Under the pieces are notes generated by a model. That model saw only the letters and a program-made list of their open reading frames with translations, was not told where the DNA came from and searched no databases. Both the position numbers and the translations under genes were made by a program. 35,678 bases of DNA from positions 1 to 35,678 of the forward strand of contig JBEKLQ010000031.1 in NCBI GenBank assembly GCA_050010115.1, in the 5' to 3' direction. This document shows positions 19,249-26,473 of this stretch, in pieces (the stretch's first letter is position 1; every line of letters starts with the position of its first letter). The stretch comes from JAKACA01 sp050010115 (GTDB taxonomy: Bacteria; Actinomycetota; Acidimicrobiia; Acidimicrobiales; Bog-793).

Positions 19249-20010
19249 CTACTCCGATCGGCGCCGGCTACGGCGCGGGTTCTCGCCCAAGGCATCCTTG
19301 TGCGCCAGACGAACGACGCAGAGGAGGGGATCGTCCGCCACGAAGGAATCGAGGCCCTCCACGACGAGGGGCGTGTCCAAGCGCTCGAAGGTGGCTTTGA
19401 GCATGCCGAGATGGATTCCGCAGACCACTGAGCGGTTCTCCCTCGCCACTTCGGCGAACGGGCAGCGATGGAGCAGGATCCGATCGGGGTCCGCCGTCGG
19501 AACCGGCTCCGCTTCGAAGCCCAGATTGTCCAGGATCTCGGTGGCGACCCGGACGGCCTCGCCAGGTGACAGCGATCGCTGTGGCAATGGTCTCGCATCG
19601 AGGGCAGCTGCCCAACGGCGGCCGGCCCGTATCGCTTCGTTTCTGGCGTCGGCCACTCCGGTGAGCTGGTCTGCCAGCACTCGGGCGAGATCCTGGTAGC
19701 CGGCGTCCGTGGGCCGACGATCGGAGTCGCTCGCAGGCGGTCGTGCAGCCTCGTAGAGGACACGGGGCCGACCGGGGGTCGTTCGTTCCTCGAGGCGACG
19801 GGTGATCAGCCCGGCCGAAGCGAGCACGTCGAGATGCACCCTGGCGGTGTTGCGCTGAAGGCCGACGGCCTCGCCGGCTTCGGCGGCGTCGAGCGGCCTT
19901 CGGTGACGGCGGAGGACAGCGAGCAGGGCCTGGCGGCTCTCGCTGGCCAGAGCACGATGGACGACGGCCTTCCCGCTCCTGTTTGGCACTCGGTTATTAT
20001 TACTCATCAT
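19249..20010 (-). CDS. SufR-like winged-helix regulator with conserved cysteines, first gene of the nar operon
   Basis: The product is 253 residues; tandem ATGs at 20010 and 20007 are both possible starts and no clear Shine-Dalgarno precedes them. Residues 15-90 form an ArsR-type winged helix (SRQALLAVLRRHRRPLDAAE, then VGLQRNTARVHLDVLASAGL and GRPRVLYE). The C-terminal domain has Cys183-x13-Cys197-x33-Cys231 (RCPFAEVAREN, VVCGIHLGML, PLLCVVRL). This resembles the cysteine pattern of the SufR group, where cysteines hold an iron-sulfur cluster that senses redox state or NO. That role here is inference. It lies two bases from narG and diverges from the channel gene across an AT-rich region, so it probably controls both directions and itself. 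Alternative: a metal-responsive ArsR relative. Confidence 0.8.
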   Translation of the reverse strand: MMSNNNRVPNRSGKAVVHRALASESRQALLAVLRRHRRPLDAAEAGEAVGLQRNTARVHLDVLASAGLITRRLEERTTPGRPRVLYEAARPPASDSDRRPTDAGYQDLARVLADQLTGVADARNEAIRAGRRWAAALDARPLPQRSLSPGEAVRVATEILDNLGFEAEPVPTADPDRILLHRCPFAEVARENRSVVCGIHLGMLKATFERLDTPLVVEGLDSFVADDPLLCVVRLAHKDALGENPRRSRRRSE

Positions 20011-20123
20011 TCTGAGGAAAACAAGGCTCCCGATCAAAATATCCTTGTAATATAAGGCCGCTGGCGCGTTACGAGGTTTACAATATTGCTTATTGTCATA
20101 ATAAAAAGGTCTTTCGAGGAAGG
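20011..20123. promoter_or_regulatory. AT-rich divergent control region with overlapping palindromes
   Basis: This short stretch is strikingly AT-rich within high-GC DNA and separates the leftward regulator-nar operon from the rightward channel gene. It contains two overlapping perfect inverted repeats: ACAATA-TTGCT-TATTGT at 20080-20096 and TTATT-GTCAT-AATAA at 20090-20104. CCTT-N7-AAGG lies at 20043-20057. CATAAT at 20097-20102 is a possible -10 for the rightward gene. The palindromes are plausible sites for the adjacent winged-helix regulator. They do not match the classical FNR box. Confidence 0.6.
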
Positions 20124-21239
20124 ATGGTCTCAGCCATGAGCATCGGCACGGACATCGGGGGAAGCACACGATCCTTGAGCCGCACTGCTGTGGCGATCCG
20201 CGATCTGCACCCGGGCTACTTCGCGTTCGTGATGGCGACGGGCATCATCTCGACTGCCACATTCACGCTTGGACCGTCATGGCTGTCGCGGGTCCTGCTG
20301 GTCGCGGCTTCAGCCGGGTTCGTGGTGCTGAGCGCGGCACTGATGGTGCGGTTGGTCCGCTTTCGCTCCAGCGTCGCCGCAGACATCAGGGCGCCGGAGC
20401 GGGTCTTCGGCTTCTTCACGATCGTCGCCGGCATCGACGTGCTCGGGGTGCGCCTCGGGGCGGCGGGTCATCCGATGGCCACGGCCGTCCTTGCTGCCTT
20501 GGCTGCTGCGGTCTGGCTCGTGCTGACCTATGGCGTGCCGGGCAGCCTGTTGCTGACGCGTCAGCACGACTCGGTCCTCGGCGGCGTCAACGGCAGCTGG
20601 CTCATCTGGGTCGTTGGCACGCAGTCCCTCTCCGTGGCGGCATCGGCACTGGTTCCCGCGTGGCCGTCGCAGTCGGGACTGCTGGCACCGGTCTCCGTCG
20701 CGCTGTGGGGCGTCGGGCTGGTGCTGTACCTCTTGCTCGTGACAATGATCATGCTGCGGTGGCTGACAGTGCCCATGACCCCGGCCACGCTCGGGCCTCC
20801 CTACTGGATTCTCATGGGAGCGACGGCGATCACCGTGCTGGCGGGCGCCCGGATCCTCAAGCTCTCGTCTGCGCTCCCGGTCGTGCAGGTGACCGCCGGA
20901 GTCGTAGAGGGGTTCTCGTTTGTCCTTTGGGCGTTCGGCACCTGGTGGGTCCCATTGCTGATCGTGCTCGGTCTGTGGCGCCACATTCGGCGGCACTGGC
21001 CGCTCACCTACGAGCCCACACTCTGGAGCGTGGTCTTCCCTCTCGGCATGTACAGCGTGGCCACGTCGTCGTTCGGCAAAGTGGCCCACCTCAGCTTCAT
21101 GGCACCCATCAGCCGGTTCATGCTCTGGGTGGCCGTCGTCGCCTGGACCGCGGTTGCTGTCGCCTTCGTCGTTCAACTCGCCCGTCGATCGCATGACCAG
21201 GCATCTGGGGCGTCTGCGGCCTCGCACGTCGCGAGCTGA
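20124..21239 (+). CDS. SLAC1/TehA-family (TDT) membrane channel or transporter
   Basis: The product is 371 residues with about ten hydrophobic helices, in the voltage-dependent anion channel/tellurite-resistance-dicarboxylate family. The opening DLHPGYFAFVMATGIIS is the characteristic first-helix motif; YWILMGATAITVLAG and VFPLGMYSVATSSFG are later family landmarks. ATG 20124 is directly preceded by AGGAAGG (tight spacing), and ATG 20136 is an alternative with looser spacing. Members move anions: plant SLAC1/SLAH proteins carry nitrate and chloride, bacterial ones carry dicarboxylates or confer tellurite tolerance. Its divergence from narGHJI and the lack of a NarK in the window make nitrate or nitrite a reasonable substrate guess, unproven. 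Confidence 0.85.
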   Translation: MVSAMSIGTDIGGSTRSLSRTAVAIRDLHPGYFAFVMATGIISTATFTLGPSWLSRVLLVAASAGFVVLSAALMVRLVRFRSSVAADIRAPERVFGFFTIVAGIDVLGVRLGAAGHPMATAVLAALAAAVWLVLTYGVPGSLLLTRQHDSVLGGVNGSWLIWVVGTQSLSVAASALVPAWPSQSGLLAPVSVALWGVGLVLYLLLVTMIMLRWLTVPMTPATLGPPYWILMGATAITVLAGARILKLSSALPVVQVTAGVVEGFSFVLWAFGTWWVPLLIVLGLWRHIRRHWPLTYEPTLWSVVFPLGMYSVATSSFGKVAHLSFMAPISRFMLWVAVVAWTAVAVAFVVQLARRSHDQASGASAASHVAS

Positions 21240-21289
21240 CCGAGATGCCCACCGCTCGCCTCGACGAGCTGAAGAGAAAGGACACCACA

Positions 21290-22006
21290 ATGATCAACCT
21301 CACAGTCGACCGGTCGCTCGCTGAGGTCGTGAACGCCGTCCCGGCGTCGGCCCGGGTGTTGGAATCTTTTGGTCTCGACTACTGCTGCGGCGGGCGCCGT
21401 CCTCTCGGCGATGCATGCTCGGAGGCCGGCGTCGACGCCGAGGTCGTGCTCGACGCGCTGGCGAACATCGAACCGGGAACGGAACCGGATTGGGCGTCGA
21501 TGGGTCCTGCCGAACTCGTGGAGCATCTCGAGAGGACCCATCACGCCTACCTGCACACCGAGCTCGAACGGCTTGACGCGTTGGCTGAGAAGGTGGCGGA
21601 CGTCCACGGAAGCCGGCATCCGGAGACCATCAAGGTGAGAGTCGTCTACACCGAGCTCCGTGCCGATCTCGAGCCGCACCTGTTGAAGGAGGAGCGGGTG
21701 CTCTTCCCCATGATCCGGGAGCTGGCCACGTCGTCAGTCGCGCCGACCTTTCATTGCGGATCGGTGCGGAACCCGATTTCGGTCATGATGCTCGAACACG
21801 ACCGCGCCGGAGAGCTGCTCGAGACACTCCGCACCGTGACCACCGGTTATCAGACGCCGACCGACGGGTGCGCAAGCTATCGGGCGCTCTACGACGGGCT
21901 GGCCCAACTGGAAACCGACATGCATCTGCACGTCCACAAGGAGAACAACCTGCTGTTCCCGGCAGTCGTCGCGCTCGAAGAGCGATGGACGGACCCGGAT
22001 CAATGA
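21290..22006 (+). CDS. ric: RIC/YtfE-family iron-sulfur cluster repair di-iron protein
   Basis: The product is 238 residues; ATG 21290 is preceded by GAAAGGAC at good spacing, unlike the upstream in-frame ATG 21245. The N-terminal ScdA-type domain has FGLDYCCGG. The hemerythrin-like domain follows with likely di-iron ligands in ERTHHAYLHTEL, EPHLLKEERVLFP, MLEHDRAG and DMHLHVHKENNLLFP, including the duplicated H-x3-E pattern. RIC proteins repair Fe-S clusters damaged by NO or oxidants, which suits a nitrate-respiring cell next to its nar operon. It is probably co-transcribed with the channel gene 50 bp upstream. Confidence 0.92.
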   Translation: MINLTVDRSLAEVVNAVPASARVLESFGLDYCCGGRRPLGDACSEAGVDAEVVLDALANIEPGTEPDWASMGPAELVEHLERTHHAYLHTELERLDALAEKVADVHGSRHPETIKVRVVYTELRADLEPHLLKEERVLFPMIRELATSSVAPTFHCGSVRNPISVMMLEHDRAGELLETLRTVTTGYQTPTDGCASYRALYDGLAQLETDMHLHVHKENNLLFPAVVALEERWTDPDQ

Positions 22007-22413
22007 GCAGGTCGGCCGATCCGGGCGGTGACCCGCCGTGCTGGTCTCACGTGACCGTGTCACCCGGTCTGTGCGACCATGACGGCGAGGTCGTGGACGC
22101 GACTCTGCAGGTTGCCGGTCACGACATTAGGGTCCGTCTGGTGCAGACTCCTGGCCCTGCTCGCCGGCCCCTCCGTCGCGTGAACGTCTCGCTCGCCCGT
22201 GAAGGTCAGCGTCGTCGTCCGCGGGCTCAACGACGACGAGCTGATCGAGTTGCCACATTCGGTCGCGAGCGCGGCGCGCAGCCCCGCTTCATCGCGTTCA
22301 TGCCGCTCGACGCGGACGGCACCCGGTCGATGGATCGAGTCGTCTGGCGCGATGAGATCGTGATGGCGATCGGCGCCGTCTATCCAACTTCATCCCGCCG
22401 AAGCGCTCCATGA
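22003..22413 (+). pseudogene. moaA: Decayed moaA fragment (GTP 3',8-cyclase, Moco biosynthesis)
   Basis: An ORF starts at ATG 22003, overlapping the ric stop, but only parts of it are recognisable and in two frames. Frame one encodes RPLRRVNVSL (22165-22194), as in MoaA. A second frame from GTG 22199 encodes VKVSVVVRGLNDDELIEL, matching MoaA VKVN-VV-RG-NDDE. The first frame then resumes with RFIAFMPLDADG and DRVVWRDEI, the MoaA RFIEFMPLDADG signature, and ends at 22413. About 80 residues between the first two blocks and the C-terminal cysteine region are missing. At least two frameshifts are therefore needed and the radical-SAM cysteines are absent. Bases 22003-22150 are not recognisable. Function is lost. 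Confidence 0.7.
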
Positions 22414-22464
22414 GCCAGATCGGTGGCTGAATCGGCCATTTGTGGCGCGCAGATTCAACTTACG

Positions 22465-22503
22465 CCTGCAGTCAAGTCACCCTGACTGCAGGAGGAGACC
22501 TCC
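22465..22503 (+). promoter_or_regulatory. Competing hairpins over the ribosome-binding site of the NRAMP gene
   Basis: A perfect 9-bp inverted repeat CCTGCAGTC (22465-22473) and GACTGCAGG (22484-22492) with a 10-base loop ends inside the Shine-Dalgarno GGAGGAG (22491-22497). A second possible hairpin, GGAGG-AGA-CCTCC (22491-22503), would bury the same site and stops at the TTG start. Both use bases 22491-22492, so they are mutually exclusive. This could be RNA-level control or, for the palindrome as DNA, a regulator site. It resembles no named riboswitch class that I can recognise. Confidence 0.45.
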
Positions 22504-23778
22504 TTGAAAGTCCCGGCCGCTCCACGGGCTGACCGACACGACCGGTCCCGTCGTCGCTGGCTTGTCGCCGGGGTTCTCGCCGTCTGGGGTCCTGGCCTCG
22601 TGGTGATGCTCGCCGACAGCGACGCCGGAAGCTTGATCACGGCCGCTCAGTCCGGAGCCCGGTGGGGTTACCGGATGATCCTCCCGCAGCTTGTGCTCAT
22701 TCCGGTCCTCTACGTCGTCCAGGAGATGACGGTCCGCCTCGGCATCCTCACCAACAAGGGTCATGGTGCCCTCATCCGGGACCGCTTCGGGCGGGGGTGG
22801 GCCTTGCTCTCGGCCGGGGCCCTCTTCGCATCGTGTGTCGGGGCCCTGCTCACCGAATTCGCAGGTGTCGCCGGCGTCGGCGAGCTCTTCGGCGTCCCTC
22901 GCACGCTGACTGTCCCTGTCGCCATGGCGTTCCTGATCGGGATCGCCATGACCGGCAGCTACCGGCGGGTCGAGCGGATCGGGGTCGCGCTCGGACTCGC
23001 GGAGCTGGTCTTCATCCCCGCCGTCGTGCTGGCGCATCCGAGCCTCCACGCCATCGGCCGAGGTCTGGAACACGTGCCCCTCGGGAACAGCTCGTACGTG
23101 CTGCTCCTCGCCGCCAACGTCGGGGCGGTGATCATGCCGTGGATGATCTTCTATCAGCAAGGTGCAGTGGTCGACAAAGGGCTGCGGCCTTGCGACATTC
23201 CCAGTGAGCGGCGGGACACCGCGTTCGGGGCGGTGCTTACCCAGCTGATCATGATCATGATGGTGCTCGCTTTTGCGACCACGGTCGGGCGCTCACATCC
23301 AGGGATAGCGCTTCACACCGTGAGTGACATGTCCGCGGCACTGCATCCCTTCATCGGAGGGATTGGCGCGAAAGTGCTCCTGGGAACAGCGTTGCTCGGT
23401 GCCGCCCTGGTCGCAGCTCTCGTCGCGTCCTTGGCCGGTGCCTGGGGGATCTCCGAGGTCTTCGGATGGACTCACACCCTCAACGAGCGCCCGGATCACA
23501 AGACCGCGAAGTTCTACATCACGTACTGCCTCGCCCACGTCCTCGGGGCGGCCGCCGTGCTCCTCAGCTGGAGTCTCGTCAACCTGGTCATCGATGTCGA
23601 AGTGATGAACGCGCTCCTCCTGCCGATCGTGCTCGGCCTCTTGTTGGCTCTCGAAGCGCGGGCGCTGCCGAGCGAACATCGAATGCACGGGGCCCGACGA
23701 GTAGTCGCGACCGGGCTCTGCCTGGCTGTGATGGGCTTCGGTCTCTACATGATGGTGGCGACGCTCAGGTTGGCCTAG
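22504..23778 (+). CDS. NRAMP-family metal-ion transporter with atypical motifs
   Basis: The product is 424 residues with about eleven membrane helices. TTG 22504 is the start, six bases after a strong GGAGGAG. The NRAMP fold is indicated by the first helix (GPGLVVMLADSDAGSLITA) and sixth-helix region (ANVGAVIMPWMIFYQQG). In manganese/iron NRAMPs these read DPGN and MPH; here they are DSDAGS and MPW, so the metal-binding residues differ while the Met is kept. Members with altered motifs include magnesium-type and other divergent NRAMPs. The substrate is therefore uncertain. It stands alone after the moaA remnant and ends before a hairpin terminator. Confidence 0.82.
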   Translation: MKVPAAPRADRHDRSRRRWLVAGVLAVWGPGLVVMLADSDAGSLITAAQSGARWGYRMILPQLVLIPVLYVVQEMTVRLGILTNKGHGALIRDRFGRGWALLSAGALFASCVGALLTEFAGVAGVGELFGVPRTLTVPVAMAFLIGIAMTGSYRRVERIGVALGLAELVFIPAVVLAHPSLHAIGRGLEHVPLGNSSYVLLLAANVGAVIMPWMIFYQQGAVVDKGLRPCDIPSERRDTAFGAVLTQLIMIMMVLAFATTVGRSHPGIALHTVSDMSAALHPFIGGIGAKVLLGTALLGAALVAALVASLAGAWGISEVFGWTHTLNERPDHKTAKFYITYCLAHVLGAAAVLLSWSLVNLVIDVEVMNALLLPIVLGLLLALEARALPSEHRMHGARRVVATGLCLAVMGFGLYMMVATLRLA

Positions 23779-23846
23779 CTGCCCGACACGGCTGAGCGAG
23801 GGCGGACAGATCGCTGCCGGTTCGAGCGGGTCCCTCGGGGGATTGT

Positions 23847-23867
23847 GCCGGGCCTTTCGGCCCTGGC
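23847..23867 (+). terminator. Hairpin terminator after the NRAMP gene
   Basis: GCCGGGCC-TTTC-GGCCC-T-GGC forms a strong GC stem (5 bp plus 3 bp across one bulged T) about 70 bases after the NRAMP stop and 115 bases before the next gene. There is no U-tract. Confidence 0.55.
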
Positions 23868-23981
23868 GACGGCGGCCAAGACTGGCTTGAGTTAGAGGTT
23901 ACGACGAGGCGATCAACGAGTGGATAGGTCGGCCGAGCGTCCCGTTCGTCCTCGAAGCCGACAACACAAGGAGGCGACACG

Positions 23982-26468
23982 GTGACCTTCTCGAGACGTG
24001 CCTTCCTCGGAGGAAGCGCAGCAGGTGTCGGGGGTCTCGTGCTTGCCGACCATCTGAACTTCTTCCAGCCGCTCCTCGGTGAGCCCGCCAGTGCCGCCGA
24101 GCCGGTCATCACCGGAAACGAGACCGTCCACCGGACGGGCCACTCGAACAACTGCGACGGGGCGTGCGGGCATCTCATCCACGTCGTCGACGGCCGCGTG
24201 ACGGAGATCGGCCCTGCCCCCTGGGGCACGAAGACAGTCTCGGGCGCACCGGCACCCACGTTCCACCCCCGCATCTGCCTGAGAGGCCTGTCGCAGATCT
24301 CGAACACCTACAACCCTGACCGCATCAAGTACCCCTACAAGCGGGTAGGGCCGAGGGGCTCGGGCAAATGGCAGCGCATCAGCTGGGACGAGGCGACCTC
24401 GCTCATCGCCGAGAACTTCGCAGCGGCTCAGCAGAAGTACGGCAAGAAGTCGGTTTGGATCGCTCCCTACACCGGCTCCCTCGCCCTCATCGAGGGAGTC
24501 GTGGGCGCGGGGTTTCGCCTCGCCAGCGTCATCGGAGCCTCTGCCGGCGACTCCGAAGGTGACAACGAAGGCGACTCTGCCACGCCAGCGGGCTGGAACT
24601 ACGTGCTCGTCGACCCGACGAACCCTGCGAACGGGGGCGGCTTTTTCACCGGGCACGAGTCAGTCGACTTCCTCAGCGCAAAGGCGATCGTCTTCTGGGC
24701 GAACAACGTCGCCGAGACGTCGATCCCCGACTGGCGGGTGATGTGCGACGCCAGGGACACCAACGGTACGCAGCTGATCTCGGTCGATCCTCGTTTCACC
24801 GTCACCTCCGCCGCCTGCGACGAGTGGCTGCCGATCCGGCCCGGTGCCGACACCGCCCTCATCGACGGCATCATCAACTACGTCCTGTCGAACGGCCTCT
24901 ACGACGCTGACTACATCCGCCGCTACACCGTCGGCCCGTACCTCGTGGACCCGAGCACGAAGAAGTGGCTGCGGGCAAACGACGTCATCCCGGGTGCCAA
25001 GAACGACTACGTCATCTTCGACGAGTCGGACGGCAAGCTCAAGGCCGCCAGCGATCCGTCGGTCAGGCTCCCAGTTCTCTTCGGGACGCACACGGCCGGT
25101 CAGATGGAGGCGCCCACGGCCTTGCAGGCGCTCGCCGACATGGCCTCCAAGTACACGCCCGAGTACACATCGAAGCTGACCGACATCCCGGCATCCCAGG
25201 TGGTGGCGCTCGCCCGGACGTGGGGCACTGTCAAGCCGTTCGCCGTCCGGGTTGGCTTTGGCCTGTCCCACTGGTACCACGGCGACCTTCACATGCAGGC
25301 GCTGCTCACGCTGCAGGCGATCACCGGCAACCTGGGCGTGCACGGCGGCGGCGTGACGACCTTCGCCGGGGGACTGACGACGACGGCCTTCGACCTCGTC
25401 AACTGGTGGAACCCGACGGGCACGCCGTACCCGGTGCTCGAGCCGATGAACTTCTGCGACGCCGTGCTGAAGGACGACCCCTACCCGGTGCGCGCCGCCT
25501 GGTTCATGATCGACAACTTCGCCCAGCAGATGTCCGATCGCAATCAGGTCGTGAAGGCGATGAAGGCGCTGGACTTCTGCGTCGTCTCCGATTACATGCT
25601 CTCGGCGACCGCCGACATCGCCGATGTCGTCCTGCCTGCCTGCACGTACCTCGAGAAGACCGACCTGTTGTCGTCGAACAACTTCTACCTGCAGTACATG
25701 CCGAAGATCATCGACCCGCTCTTCGAGTCAAAGTCCGATCTCGATGCCATCGCCATGGTGGCCGACAAGATGGGGGTTGGGAAGTACTTCGACCAGTCGC
25801 CTGACGAGTACTTGCGCCAGATCATGCACCTCGGCCAGTCCGACGCCGACCCGACGGTGAAGGGGTTGACCTGGGAGCAGCTCACGTCCGAAGCGGTCCA
25901 CCTCAACACCGACCCGATGCCCTATGTGCCGTTCTTCAACAAGCAGTTCCCGACCAAGAGCGGCAAGATCGAGTTCTACGTCGAGATGCTGGTCCCCTTC
26001 GGGCAGGAGCTGTGCGAGCACCAGGAGCCCATCGAAGCCTCACCGACGAACCCATTGTTCAAGACGTACCCCCTCGTCTTCCTTTCCACCCACACCAAGT
26101 TCCGCACGCACTCGCAGTACGTGAACCTGCCCTGGCTGAAGGAGATCAACAACGGCGGTCAAGGGTTCCTCGAGATCAACCCGAAGGACGCTGCGCCCCG
26201 GGGGATCGCCGATCAGGACGTCGTGCGGATCTTCAACGACCGCGGCCAGCTGAAGGTACGCGCTCGTCTCACCGAGTCCATGAAACCCGGCGTGGTCAAC
26301 TGCTACCAGGGCGGGTGGGACACGATCCAGGTCAAGCACTACCTCGAGGGCCACCCGAACAACCTCACGCACCAGATCGCCAAGCCGGCACAGGCCCTCA
26401 TCCCGAACTTCCCGTCGAATGCCGCCTACTACGACTGCCTCGTTCAAGTCGAGGCAGTGAAGGGGTGA
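23982..26468 (+). CDS. Tat-exported molybdopterin oxidoreductase, catalytic subunit
   Basis: The product is 828 residues. GTG 23982 follows AAGGAGG at good spacing. The N terminus is a twin-arginine signal (SRRAFLGGSAAG, cleavage likely near ASAAE at 36-40), so the enzyme acts outside the cytoplasm. The FS0 site reads His54-x3-Cys58-x3-Cys62-x36-Cys99 (GHSNNCDGACGHL; HPRICLRG): His replaces the first Cys as in NarG-type enzymes. Molybdopterin domains follow (YPYKRVGPRGSGKWQRISWDE; WANNVAETSIPDW; VSVDPRF-like ISVDPRFTVTSAACDEWLPI). The Mo ligand is perhaps Asp190 or Asp194. The C-terminal cap holds INPKDAAPRGIADQDVVRIF. The substrate cannot be read off; thiosulfate/polysulfide, oxyanions or organic compounds are possible. 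First gene of a five-gene operon. Confidence 0.9.
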   Translation: MTFSRRAFLGGSAAGVGGLVLADHLNFFQPLLGEPASAAEPVITGNETVHRTGHSNNCDGACGHLIHVVDGRVTEIGPAPWGTKTVSGAPAPTFHPRICLRGLSQISNTYNPDRIKYPYKRVGPRGSGKWQRISWDEATSLIAENFAAAQQKYGKKSVWIAPYTGSLALIEGVVGAGFRLASVIGASAGDSEGDNEGDSATPAGWNYVLVDPTNPANGGGFFTGHESVDFLSAKAIVFWANNVAETSIPDWRVMCDARDTNGTQLISVDPRFTVTSAACDEWLPIRPGADTALIDGIINYVLSNGLYDADYIRRYTVGPYLVDPSTKKWLRANDVIPGAKNDYVIFDESDGKLKAASDPSVRLPVLFGTHTAGQMEAPTALQALADMASKYTPEYTSKLTDIPASQVVALARTWGTVKPFAVRVGFGLSHWYHGDLHMQALLTLQAITGNLGVHGGGVTTFAGGLTTTAFDLVNWWNPTGTPYPVLEPMNFCDAVLKDDPYPVRAAWFMIDNFAQQMSDRNQVVKAMKALDFCVVSDYMLSATADIADVVLPACTYLEKTDLLSSNNFYLQYMPKIIDPLFESKSDLDAIAMVADKMGVGKYFDQSPDEYLRQIMHLGQSDADPTVKGLTWEQLTSEAVHLNTDPMPYVPFFNKQFPTKSGKIEFYVEMLVPFGQELCEHQEPIEASPTNPLFKTYPLVFLSTHTKFRTHSQYVNLPWLKEINNGGQGFLEINPKDAAPRGIADQDVVRIFNDRGQLKVRARLTESMKPGVVNCYQGGWDTIQVKHYLEGHPNNLTHQIAKPAQALIPNFPSNAAYYDCLVQVEAVKG

Positions 26469-26473
26469 ACGTG

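Noticed and set aside
17831..19699. 622-residue plus-strand ORF opposite narG
   Set aside because: It is a shadow of the narG and regulator codons in high-GC DNA; the amino-acid composition (His, Arg, Gly rich) has no domain and narG is unmistakable.
20080..20104. FNR box for nar control
   Set aside because: The palindromes do not match TTGAT-N4-ATCAA; a different regulator is more likely.
20310..21290. 326-residue minus-strand ORF opposite the SLAC1/TehA gene
   Set aside because: His/Arg/Asp-rich shadow translation; the plus-strand protein has clear membrane helices and family motifs.
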